Shown: positions 1-7,596 of the stretch, one piece after another
Layout of the letters: each line of letters starts with the position of its first letter
Numbering within the stretch: position 1 is the first letter of the stretch
Origin: Microcaldota archaeon
Lineage (GTDB): Archaea > Micrarchaeota > Micrarchaeia > Micrarchaeales > CABMGC01
Assembly: GCA_021802765.1 (NCBI GenBank)
Contig: JAJZRI010000001.1
Span: 62,001-126,000, forward strand
Reading direction: 5' to 3'
Length of the DNA: 64,000 nucleotides
Made by a program: the position numbers and the translations under genes
Notes under the pieces: model-generated
Databases searched by the model: none
What the model saw: only the letters and a program-made list of their open reading frames with translations
What the model was told of the DNA's origin: nothing

Positions 1-111
1 CCTTGGATAGAAATACAGCACAAGATACCCGCCACTGAATTCCTTTAGGGTATGCTTCTTGCCGTCTGATCCGTCCAGGGCAAAATCGGGAGCCTTAGAA
101 TTAAGAGTCAA
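1..111 (-). CDS. Peroxiredoxin (Bcp/AhpC-TSA type), N-terminal part, runs off the window
   Basis: The first 37 codons of a minus-strand gene are visible. They read KAPDFALDGSDGKKHTLKEF and then a strand ending YFYPR, the standard N-terminus of thioredoxin-fold peroxiredoxins, which reduce peroxides with a Cys. The peroxidatic cysteine would lie just beyond the window edge, so subclass cannot be set. I chose the TTG at 109-111 because a GGTG-rich stretch precedes it; an in-frame GTG at 123 directly follows a stop codon and is also possible. It is divergent from the next gene and shares the AT-rich stretch at 145-160. Confidence 0.75.
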   Translation of the reverse strand, partial: MTLNSKAPDFALDGSDGKKHTLKEFSGGYLVLYFYPR

Positions 112-144
112 CAACACCAACACCTATAACTTTATCAGCAACAA

Positions 145-162
145 AATTAAAAAGCTTATAAC
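145..162. promoter_or_regulatory. Shared TATA-like region of two divergent genes
   Basis: The stretch AAATTAAAAAGCTTATAA lies about 35 bp from the plus-strand TTG start at 196 and about the same from the minus-strand peroxiredoxin start. It looks like an archaeal TATA element readable both ways. This is a pattern call only. Confidence 0.4.
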
Positions 163-195
163 CCATATAGTTCTGCTAAACCTTGAGATGATTCC

Positions 196-987
196 TTGGC
201 CTCGTTTATCGACAGAATAATGGACATGTTCGTCAAGAAGAGCGGAATTGACGAAGTGCCTGCGGAGCATGTGGAGCAGGCAGAGGCACGTTCGGAGCCG
301 CAGGTAGACGGGAAGGCGGCTGATGAGCAAGCGCCGCGGCAGGCTGCACAGAAGAAGATTACGATAACCGGGATAAACCTCCGGTTCATGGGAGGTTCGC
401 ATCAGATAAAGGGAATGGAAGTCGGAGCGGACACGTTCGAGATAAGGATACCGTTCAACAACAGGATAGGTAGCGAGAATCTTCCGGACAATCTCAAGGG
501 ACCAAAGATAGTGCTCAGCAGGATGACTGTCGATCCGCCGTTTAGGATCATCAGCATAAGTCCCACGCTGCCCGCGGAAGTCGAGTACCTCGGGAAAGTG
601 GTCTTCACCCTGAAGATGGCCGCGCCGGACATGAACTGGGAAGGACCGATGAACGTTAGCCTTACCAGCGAGCCATCGAACAACATAACGATAAGCATAA
701 AGAAGGTGACGCTGCACCACGGCGACAAAACTGTGGAGCTTGAGGACTCTGGAGTCACAAGCTCGATGCAGAAATCGCAGACCTTCAAGCAGAACCTGCA
801 GCTCTACAAGATAATATCATTCGGGGATGAGGTGAGCAAGATAGAGGTAAATGAGCCGTTCTTGGTTGCAAGCACGGAGCCCGCTCTCCCCATAAAGGCG
901 GACAGGAAGGACAGCTACATAATAAGCCTCTACCTCAAGTGCCCGGAGTTTAGCTACGCGGGGGACCTTGATATAAAATTGTCATAG
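196..987 (+). CDS. Hypothetical soluble protein, beta-rich
   Basis: A 263-residue protein that I do not recognise. The first ~55 residues are acidic and Ala/Glu/Gln-rich, probably flexible. From about residue 53 to the end alternating hydrophobic residues suggest beta-sandwich folds. No signal peptide, membrane segment or Cys motif is seen. The start is TTG, with a good Shine-Dalgarno-like GAGATGAT four bases upstream; the ATG at 188 is in another frame and stops quickly. It ends 8 bp before the EF-Tu-like gene, so the two are probably co-transcribed. Function unknown. Confidence 0.75.
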   Translation: MASFIDRIMDMFVKKSGIDEVPAEHVEQAEARSEPQVDGKAADEQAPRQAAQKKITITGINLRFMGGSHQIKGMEVGADTFEIRIPFNNRIGSENLPDNLKGPKIVLSRMTVDPPFRIISISPTLPAEVEYLGKVVFTLKMAAPDMNWEGPMNVSLTSEPSNNITISIKKVTLHHGDKTVELEDSGVTSSMQKSQTFKQNLQLYKIISFGDEVSKIEVNEPFLVASTEPALPIKADRKDSYIISLYLKCPEFSYAGDLDIKLS

Positions 988-995
988 ATGTTTCG

Positions 996-1892
996 ATGAA
1001 CTACCTAGTCTCAGTGCCGGTAAACGAGAACGTCGCATCGTTCATAGGCAAGAAGGGATCCGACGAGGGAATAACCTTCTTCAACAGGAAGATGGACGCA
1101 GACGTCATAGTCGCGATAATGCCATACACCAGGGAGGAGAGGCTCTACCAGAGCCTTGCAGAGACCATGCTCATATCCGGCCAGATAGTGATAAGCACCG
1201 AGACCGTGGACAAGTTCCTAGGCGAGATAATAGTCGCTGCGTCCCTGCTTGAAAAGCGCTCGATAGTTCTCAACGAGAACGACGTTAGCAGGATGGTGAA
1301 CGGGCTTCTTAAGGATTACGAGGTGTGCGGCAGGGAGGAGCTGCTTGAAAAAATAGTCGCGCACAAGGAGCAGCATGATGGGGACCTTCGCATAGACGTG
1401 GACAAGGCCTTCCCTGTCAAGGGGATAGGCACTGTCGTCCTTGGAGTAGTCACCAGGGGGAAGGTGAAGGTCCATGACAATCTTTACCACAGCTCCGGAA
1501 AGCAGGTCATGATAAAATCGATACAGAGCCAGGACGTCGACGTGCAGGAGGCCGGATACGGCACAAGAGTCGGCCTGGCAGTTAAGGGAATAGAGTATGA
1601 GGAGATAGACAAGGGAGACCTTCTGACGTCAAAGCAGTTCCAGAAGGCAAAGGGGATGACTGCGACACTCAAGACAAGCTCTTTTGCCAATGAGAAGGTT
1701 GAGGCTGGAAAGAGATACATGCTCGTCTCCAACTTCTCGCACGTTATTGCGAAGGTTGATGAGGTGGACGGTCAGAACGCCAAGATTAGTTTCGAGAAAC
1801 CCATAGCCATACTGCAGGGAGACTCGTTCATGCTGATAAGGGACCAGAGCCCCAGGATATTCGCATCAGGCAAGGCATCGACGATTTCCTAG
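996..1892 (+). CDS. EF-Tu/SelB-like protein lacking GTPase motifs
   Basis: A 298-residue protein. Residues ~130-215 match translation-factor domain II (VDKAFPVKGIGTVVLGVVTRG, then a basic turn and a barrel segment with GTRVGLAVKGIEYEEIDKGD), as in SelB, EF-Tu and EF1A. Residues ~220-298 look like domain III. The first ~125 residues sit where a G domain would be, but no GxxxxGKS/T P-loop, DxxG or NKxD is visible, so GTP hydrolysis is unlikely. Possible roles are binding tRNA, a ribosome or a partner factor without a GTPase cycle. Its last four bases overlap the stop of the convergent downstream gene. Confidence 0.75.
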   Translation: MNYLVSVPVNENVASFIGKKGSDEGITFFNRKMDADVIVAIMPYTREERLYQSLAETMLISGQIVISTETVDKFLGEIIVAASLLEKRSIVLNENDVSRMVNGLLKDYEVCGREELLEKIVAHKEQHDGDLRIDVDKAFPVKGIGTVVLGVVTRGKVKVHDNLYHSSGKQVMIKSIQSQDVDVQEAGYGTRVGLAVKGIEYEEIDKGDLLTSKQFQKAKGMTATLKTSSFANEKVEAGKRYMLVSNFSHVIAKVDEVDGQNAKISFEKPIAILQGDSFMLIRDQSPRIFASGKASTIS

Positions 1893-2443
1893 AGCCCTGA
1901 CCAGAGCTCCCAGAACTGCCGCCTGAGCTTATCTATGTCCTCCTTGCTCCTCGTTATGCTTATCTGCTCGAGGTTCCTGTGCGTGCCCTTGTAGGTCAGA
2001 TTTGCCGACCCGGTTATTGCCGCAGAGTCGGATATGTACATCTTTGCATGCACGAACTGCCTTGGCACCTTGAGCATTATCCTCTTCCTTCCCAGGTTCT
2101 TTATCGATCCGACAATTATAGGTATTAGGGATAGCGCAAGTAAAGCTGCCGGGACGCGTATGTAGAGCAGAAGCGCAAGGAGAATGGAGGATAGGGAGAG
2201 ATATGCTACTGCCCATATGCTTGACGTGCCCCGAAGCATGCTGAGCGCTTCGGGGTCCATAGACGAGGAGATCAAATATAGCTTCCTTCCCCTGGAGTAG
2301 CCGAGGAGTTTTTCGGCGTAGTATCTGTCGACATAAGGGGAGACTATGAGTATCTCCCTACCGCGCTCTATCAGGGCGTCTATGTGCTTGTAGGTATCGC
2401 TGCCGTAGTAGTAGTTGCTGCCCAGGCCGCCCTTCCCAAACAT
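1889..2443 (-). CDS. Membrane-anchored phospholipase-D-like protein with one HKD motif
   Basis: A 184-residue protein. H132, K134 and D139 (HAKMYISD), followed by a GSANLT segment, form an HKD motif of the PLD superfamily. The N-terminal half has the strands that usually precede it (ILIVSPYVDRYYAEKLL). Two hydrophobic segments at ~76-94 and ~97-113 split the domain, so it is probably a hairpin membrane anchor. With one HKD it would have to dimerise to be active. Substrate unknown: lipid, nucleic acid, or none. It converges on and overlaps the upstream gene by 4 bp. Confidence 0.75.
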   Translation of the reverse strand: MFGKGGLGSNYYYGSDTYKHIDALIERGREILIVSPYVDRYYAEKLLGYSRGRKLYLISSSMDPEALSMLRGTSSIWAVAYLSLSSILLALLLYIRVPAALLALSLIPIIVGSIKNLGRKRIMLKVPRQFVHAKMYISDSAAITGSANLTYKGTHRNLEQISITRSKEDIDKLRRQFWELWSGL

Positions 2444-2508
2444 GATAGTTAATACGCAGAACTTAAATAAATAAGCTAGGGGCAGCTGCCCTGATTTATA
2501 TTCTTTTC

Positions 2509-3243
2509 TTGAGAGAGTATTATGGTGCCTTCGTGAAGACAGAGAACTTTCTGTTCATAATATCAGTGATTGCGATAGTCGGTATGACGCTGGTTCTGGC
2601 CCTTTCGGTGCTTTATCCGAACGGTAGCTTCCAGAACCAGGGCCTCAAGTTTGTGACAGTTACTGCAAGCGGCACTAATTACACGTATCCTGCCGCCGCG
2701 ACAGTCTATGTGACAATGAACGGCACAGGGACCACATCAGCGATAGCCGCATCCAATCTTTCACTTACGCTCAGCGAGTTCAACTACACTGTGGCAAAGT
2801 ACATAGGGAACAACTCGAGCAGGATAAGCACGCAGTCCTATTCTCTGCAAAGGCAGTGGAACAGCACGAAGTACGAGGCGGTAGAAACTGTCTCGGTATA
2901 CGTTGCGCAGGTAGGAAACGTAACGCCGCTGCTCAACACTCTCTCGCTCATACAGAATGTCTACGTAAGCCAGGTCTCCGCGCAGCTCACGCCATCGCAG
3001 GTGAGGCAGCTTAGCAACGATGCACTCGCGCAGGCGATGAGCAATGCGACATCGCAGGCAAGAGTCATTTCCCAAAACATGAGCCTCACGTTAAGGAACG
3101 TGAGCATATCGAAGAGCTATACATATCCGTTCCCGCTATATGCGAACGGAGTTGCATCTTCAGGAAGCGGGCCTAACCTGATATTCTTCAACGGAGTGCA
3201 GGGAGTGCGCCAGCAGGTCACCGTATCTTACACATACACGTGA
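2509..3243 (+). CDS. SIMPL-domain (DUF541) surface protein
   Basis: A 244-residue protein with one N-terminal membrane segment (residues ~15-34) followed by a SIMPL-type domain. Typical features are an alternating strand starting VTVTASGTNYTYPAAATVYVT, a middle stretch of QSYSLQ..WN and the helix NDALAQAMSNATSQARVISQ. Many N-x-S/T sequons suggest an extracytoplasmic, glycosylated domain. The function of SIMPL proteins is poorly known. The given start is TTG; the TATA-like tttatat at 2495-2501 is too close for it, so the in-frame GTG at 2533 (giving VKTENFLF) may be the true start. Confidence 0.8.
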   Translation: MREYYGAFVKTENFLFIISVIAIVGMTLVLALSVLYPNGSFQNQGLKFVTVTASGTNYTYPAAATVYVTMNGTGTTSAIAASNLSLTLSEFNYTVAKYIGNNSSRISTQSYSLQRQWNSTKYEAVETVSVYVAQVGNVTPLLNTLSLIQNVYVSQVSAQLTPSQVRQLSNDALAQAMSNATSQARVISQNMSLTLRNVSISKSYTYPFPLYANGVASSGSGPNLIFFNGVQGVRQQVTVSYTYT

Positions 3244-3248
3244 GTGTA

Positions 3249-4073
3249 TCAAAGCCTCGAGAGGTATCGCTCTATCCTGTACATGCGTGACTTTAGCCTC
3301 TTTCTGTCCTTCCTTCTGGTGAGCTCCGCCCATTCCCTTGATATCCTTGCAAATTCATTCTCTACCTTGTGCACGTTGGGGACGCCTACCTGAAGGTATG
3401 AGTAGAGCTCCGGACTTGCGTCGACTATGCTCTTTACAAAGGACTCCAGGAACCTAAAGCTCGTGCTGCTCGTGCTCATGAACTTGTGTATCTTAAGGCT
3501 TCTCCATGTGTCACCGGTAACGAATCCGACGTAGTGGGTGAGCGAGAGCATCGCACCTATCATCCTGTCGTGCTTCTGGGGACTCATGATCACCACGTTG
3601 AATTTGCTCTTCCTAAGATACGCGCGAAGCTCGCTTGCGAAGGCGCGCTCCTTGCCACTTGTCGGAGTCAATATGAAGTTCTGGCCTTCTGCCTGCGCGG
3701 ATGGACCAAACATCGGATGCGTCCCTAAGGCCACATTCTTCTTAATGTGCATGTGCAGGAGCTTGACCGGAACTGACTTTACAGAGGTTATGTCAATAAC
3801 CTTCTGCCCCTCTTCGAGATGCGGCGAGAGCTCCTCGAGAACACCGTCGAGTCGCTCGGCCATCACTGAGACGATTATCAGGTCTGCACCTTTTATCGCA
3901 TCGGAGTTGCTTTTTGCCGCGGCAACGCCCAGATTCCTTGCTGCCCTGAAGCTTTTCAGCCGGCTTCTTCCGGATATGACCACCTTGCACCCCTTCCTTG
4001 AGAAGAAGCGCGAGAACCACTGGCCCATAAGTCCGTATCCGCCGATTATAGCTACCCTCTTTGGATTAAACAT
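3249..4073 (-). CDS. tyrA: Prephenate dehydrogenase
   Basis: Oxidative decarboxylation of prephenate to 4-hydroxyphenylpyruvate for tyrosine synthesis. The N-terminus has a Rossmann dinucleotide motif (VAIIGGYGLMGQWF). THPMFGPSAQ and the helical C-terminal dimerisation region with THYVGFVTGD are typical of archaeal TyrA. There is no fused chorismate mutase domain, unlike enteric TyrA; one is encoded at 48746-49738. ATG at 4071-4073 is preferred over the TTG nine bases upstream. It overlaps the pheA stop by 8 bp and is translationally coupled to it. Confidence 0.9.
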   Translation of the reverse strand: MFNPKRVAIIGGYGLMGQWFSRFFSRKGCKVVISGRSRLKSFRAARNLGVAAAKSNSDAIKGADLIIVSVMAERLDGVLEELSPHLEEGQKVIDITSVKSVPVKLLHMHIKKNVALGTHPMFGPSAQAEGQNFILTPTSGKERAFASELRAYLRKSKFNVVIMSPQKHDRMIGAMLSLTHYVGFVTGDTWRSLKIHKFMSTSSTSFRFLESFVKSIVDASPELYSYLQVGVPNVHKVENEFARISREWAELTRRKDRKRLKSRMYRIERYLSRL

Positions 4074-4890
4074 TCTTGCCAAACCTCGCCCTCGGATAGG
4101 AGCCTAGTATCTTAACAAAATCAGAATTGTCATAAAGTTCCTCAACGGCTTTTTTGACATTGGAGCTGTTTATGCCGCCGTCGCAGTCCACATAGAAGTT
4201 GTACTCCCATGGAGTGCCAGGTATTGGCCTTGACTGTATGTAAAGCAGGTTTACCCTATTGTCGGCAAAAGAGTTAAGGGCCTTGAAGAGCGAGCCGGGC
4301 TTGTCCTTTGCGCTGAATGCTATTGTTGTCTTGTTGGGCGGCTTTGCCTTTGTATCCTTTGAGATTATCAGGAAGCGCGTGTAGTTGTGCCTGCTTGACT
4401 GTATCTTCCTTGCAAGCACATCCATGCCATACACCTTCGCAGCCCTCTCGCTTGCTATTGCAGCGGTGTTCCTTATCTTCGTCTCCTTGAGCATGCGCGC
4501 ACTGCCGGCAGTATCGTAGAACGGAACTGAATCGAACTTGTGGCTGTCTAGAAATTCCCTGCACTGGCCGAGCGCCTGCGGGTGCGAGTAGACCATCTTT
4601 ATGTCGGCCATCCTGGTGCCCTCTGGCGCCATAAGGCAATGGGATACCTCCAGTATAGTCTCACCAACTATTGAGAGCTCCGATTTGAGTAGAAGGTCGT
4701 ATGTCTGGGTCACGGCGCCTTCTATGGAATTCTCTATCGGCACGACCCCAACCCTTGAGTCTGTATCCGCAGACTCGAACACCTCCGGAAGGAACTTGCA
4801 CCCCTTGAGCTTCGAGGCCTTGCCCAAGTATTTTATCGCCGCCTGCTCGCTATAAGCCCCTGGAACGCCAAAATATGCTGCATTGAACAT
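4066..4890 (-). CDS. pheA: Prephenate dehydratase with ACT domain
   Basis: Converts prephenate to phenylpyruvate for phenylalanine synthesis. The N-terminal catalytic domain shows YFGVPGAYSEQAA, VGVVPIENSIEG and, later, HNYTRFLIIS, the classic dehydratase signatures. The C-terminal ACT domain (TTIAFSAKDKPGSLFKALNSF, then IQSRPIPGTPWEYNFYVD) is the usual allosteric phenylalanine site, so feedback inhibition is likely. I chose the ATG at 4890 (MFNAAYFGVPG) because the longer reading frame adds 13 unrelated residues. It is first in a pheA-tyrA operon, with an AT-rich promoter region shared with the divergent MFS gene. Confidence 0.92.
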   Translation of the reverse strand: MFNAAYFGVPGAYSEQAAIKYLGKASKLKGCKFLPEVFESADTDSRVGVVPIENSIEGAVTQTYDLLLKSELSIVGETILEVSHCLMAPEGTRMADIKMVYSHPQALGQCREFLDSHKFDSVPFYDTAGSARMLKETKIRNTAAIASERAAKVYGMDVLARKIQSSRHNYTRFLIISKDTKAKPPNKTTIAFSAKDKPGSLFKALNSFADNRVNLLYIQSRPIPGTPWEYNFYVDCDGGINSSNVKKAVEELYDNSDFVKILGSYPRARFGKNV

Positions 4891-4992
4891 TAAAACACAC
4901 TGCCGCGCAGGAATTGGCGGGTCATACAACCTGTGATTGGATAAATACTAATATAAAATATGCATATGTGTATATCTGACAGAGGCTTCTTG

Positions 4993-6282
4993 ATGGAACT
5001 CGAGGCTATTAGGAAACTTTCTGGAAAGAAGTGGATGATACCCGTCTTGCCTGCGAACCTTGCTGCAGGACCGCTCTCAACATTCATAGCCCTCTACATA
5101 TTGCAGGTCGGCGGAGATGCGCTCAGCGTGGCATACACCTTCACATTGGCAAGCGCAATTGCCATACCTTCAGTGTTTGTTTGGGGATATCTGACCGATC
5201 TCCTTAACAGAAGGAAGACGCTGATAATCTTCTCGTATCTCTTCACTGCGGCGCTGATACTGAGCCTCTTCTTCGTAAAGAGCATATATGCAGTTGCGCT
5301 GATATATGCATCGATAACCTTCGTCTGGTCCGCATCCGGAGTCCCTCTGAACCTTCTTGTAATGGACAACCAGAACAAGAACGAATGGGCAAAGGACTTC
5401 TCCCTGCTTCAGATGATATCCGGCATCGGGACTACCATAGGTCTTTTGGTGTCATGGATAGTGACGGGAGTGTCCACACTTAGCATGCTTCTGATAGTAC
5501 TTGCGTTATTTGCATTGCTATCTGCACTGCTCGCCGCAAAGCTGATAATCGAGCCCAAGATGTCAAGGATAAGAATAGACCTGTATGAAGGAGTGCATTC
5601 GTTCATGTACCGGCTCGTTGCAATACCAAACATGCTGATAAGGATACCGCATCCTGCTGGGATAAAGAACTTCTTCAAGTTTAGGGGACTTGGATCTATT
5701 GAGAGAAATTTCATCATTTTCTTCTATGTCGTATCCTTCATATTCTTCTTTGGCACTGCCGTCTTCAACACAGAATACACTGTGGGGCTTAAGATCTACG
5801 GGATGACAGAATCGACAATATTTCTGATCGGGCTTATAGCCATGGCCGCGCAGACGGTCATCTTCTATTATTATGACAGGCTGACCAAAGATCGCGACGG
5901 GGCAGCCATAGCAGTGGCTGCATTATTTAGCAGGGGTGCATCGTATCTTGCCATTGGCGTGATCTTCCTGTTCTTCGTAAATGGACCGGTATTCTATGTG
6001 AGCAATTTCATCTTCTACACATTCGCCATAGGAATAGCATATGCAATCTACTACCCTGCATCATACGACATGCTCTTCAAGACTCTTGGCGGCCGCAAGA
6101 AAGGAAGTGCCATGGGCGTGTACGGCGCTATAGCAGGGATCGGCACCCTAACAGGCACATTCGCATCGGGTATCTTCTCCGTGGACTATGGATTTGGCAT
6201 GACATTCATTATCGCAGCGCTGCTGATGTATTCGTGCAGCTATTTGTTCAAGATACTGCCTAAATCTACAATGATTTCCTGA
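4993..6282 (+). CDS. MFS transporter
   Basis: About 429 residues with 11-12 predicted membrane segments in two halves, and a short positively charged loop GYLTDLLNRRKT between segments 2 and 3, which matches the MFS signature loop. A central cytoplasmic loop spans residues ~185-235. Substrate cannot be read from sequence. The ATG at 4993 (MELEAIRKLS) was chosen because TATA-like sequence at ~4940-4957 places transcription start downstream of the earlier ATGs. Divergent from pheA. Confidence 0.85.
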   Translation: MELEAIRKLSGKKWMIPVLPANLAAGPLSTFIALYILQVGGDALSVAYTFTLASAIAIPSVFVWGYLTDLLNRRKTLIIFSYLFTAALILSLFFVKSIYAVALIYASITFVWSASGVPLNLLVMDNQNKNEWAKDFSLLQMISGIGTTIGLLVSWIVTGVSTLSMLLIVLALFALLSALLAAKLIIEPKMSRIRIDLYEGVHSFMYRLVAIPNMLIRIPHPAGIKNFFKFRGLGSIERNFIIFFYVVSFIFFFGTAVFNTEYTVGLKIYGMTESTIFLIGLIAMAAQTVIFYYYDRLTKDRDGAAIAVAALFSRGASYLAIGVIFLFFVNGPVFYVSNFIFYTFAIGIAYAIYYPASYDMLFKTLGGRKKGSAMGVYGAIAGIGTLTGTFASGIFSVDYGFGMTFIIAALLMYSCSYLFKILPKSTMIS

Positions 6283-6316
6283 CTAATCTGGAGTTTACGA
6301 TTCTACTGCGGCGCAG

Positions 6317-6943
6317 TCAGATAAAACCGAGCCAGAGCAGCGCCATGCCTATGAACTCGGCATAGTAGAGGAGATAGGGATATGATACTATGTATAGGGT
6401 GCCGGCTATGCTGACTATGCAGACCCCGGTTATTATGCTTATCATCTTCATGTTGTGGGTCTTGCGGTACGATATTGCAGCTATGAAGACTATTATGATG
6501 ACCGCAACGAATGTGGCGAGAGACGATGCGATTATTACAGGTATTGATGGCTGACCCGCAACGACATAATTCATTATCAGGTTGCCCTGGTCCTTTGAGA
6601 AGATAAGATAGGCAGTTATTGCAGTTATTATAAGAGTGAATGCGTAATAGATGTTGCGATAGAGTTTGCTCTTTATCAGCTGCATGCTGCCCAGCGCAAG
6701 CATCTCGACAAGTACTACCACAAGTAGCAGGTATGAATCTATGAGGAAGCTGGAGTATATTCCCTGGGCAAAGAGCGTCTCCATCAGCACGGTTATCGCA
6801 AAGATCCAAAGTCCTGCGCTCCAGAAGAGATGGCTCCTCTGCTTCTTACCTATCCACTTCTTTGTCATGTACGCGGCGAGCACTATTGTAGGTATAGCAG
6901 TTAGCAGCGTTGCAAGGAATACCAGCATCTGCAGCGAGACCAT
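6317..6943 (-). CDS. Hypothetical seven-helix membrane protein
   Basis: A 208-residue protein with about seven hydrophobic segments joined by short loops (a KKWIGKKQRS cytoplasmic loop after the first, KSKLYRN after the fourth, SYRKTHNMK after the sixth). I do not recognise a family signature. Convergent with the MFS gene and divergent from the phosphatase gene at 7003. Confidence 0.7.
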   Translation of the reverse strand: MVSLQMLVFLATLLTAIPTIVLAAYMTKKWIGKKQRSHLFWSAGLWIFAITVLMETLFAQGIYSSFLIDSYLLLVVVLVEMLALGSMQLIKSKLYRNIYYAFTLIITAITAYLIFSKDQGNLIMNYVVAGQPSIPVIIASSLATFVAVIIIVFIAAISYRKTHNMKMISIITGVCIVSIAGTLYIVSYPYLLYYAEFIGMALLWLGFI

Positions 6944-7002
6944 TAGAACCGCTAATTTAGATGCAAACTAAGTTTTTATATCTTATCCTGCAATCTGTGC
7001 TT

Positions 7003-7590
7003 ATGGCGGAACACGGCGGCAGACGGATACTTGTGCTTGTAAGGCACGGCCAGAGCCAGACCAATGCGCTTGGAATAGTCTCCAGTTCTATCGAAGGATA
7101 TTCGCTCACCAAGACCGGATTTGAACAGGCGGCAAAGGCAGCAAAGAGCCTTTCATCGCTTGGAGGCATAGACGGATTCTATTCAAGTCCAGTGCTTAGG
7201 GCAAGGCAGACTGCAGAGGTAATAGGAAAGGCAATAGGCATGAATGCCATAGTGGATGAGAGGCTTAGGGAGAGATGGTTTGGAAGGATCGAAGGCAAAC
7301 AGATGCCAAGCGGTAGCGACGAGGTGTGGAAGAGTGATCCAAGGAACGAGGTAATGCCCTGGGTGGAACTCAAGGCCAAGGTCAGCTCGTTTATTGATAG
7401 CGCGGCGGGAAACCGGATAGTTGCAGTGTCGCACGGGGACACTATAGAGGCGGCATGCGACCTGATGGATGGCAGGGGAGCTGCTTTGCACCAGGCCCAC
7501 TGCCCTAGAAACTGCAACTTCGTGATCATCGACCTTACAGACGGGAAGATAATCGCTTACGATGTAGAGGCTGTGCCTGAAGGCATCTGA
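7003..7590 (+). CDS. Histidine phosphatase family protein (phosphoglycerate-mutase-like)
   Basis: About 195 residues. LVLVRHGQSQTNALG carries the phosphorylated histidine of the RHG motif. FYSSPVLRARQTAE, RERWFGRIEG and the second histidine in AVSHGDTIEAA complete the branched active site. The enzyme could be a phosphoglycerate mutase or a broader phosphatase; the sequence does not decide. ATG 7003 was chosen over 6961: a strong TATA (AGTTTTTATATCTTA, 6970-6984) sits about 26 bp upstream, making this a leaderless transcript. A second family member is at 52270-52857. Confidence 0.88.
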   Translation: MAEHGGRRILVLVRHGQSQTNALGIVSSSIEGYSLTKTGFEQAAKAAKSLSSLGGIDGFYSSPVLRARQTAEVIGKAIGMNAIVDERLRERWFGRIEGKQMPSGSDEVWKSDPRNEVMPWVELKAKVSSFIDSAAGNRIVAVSHGDTIEAACDLMDGRGAALHQAHCPRNCNFVIIDLTDGKIIAYDVEAVPEGI

Positions 7591-7596
7591 TAATTG

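Noticed and set aside
3486-4107. Plus-strand ORFs over tyrA
   Set aside because: They are antisense shadows of the well-supported prephenate dehydrogenase gene with no domain of their own.
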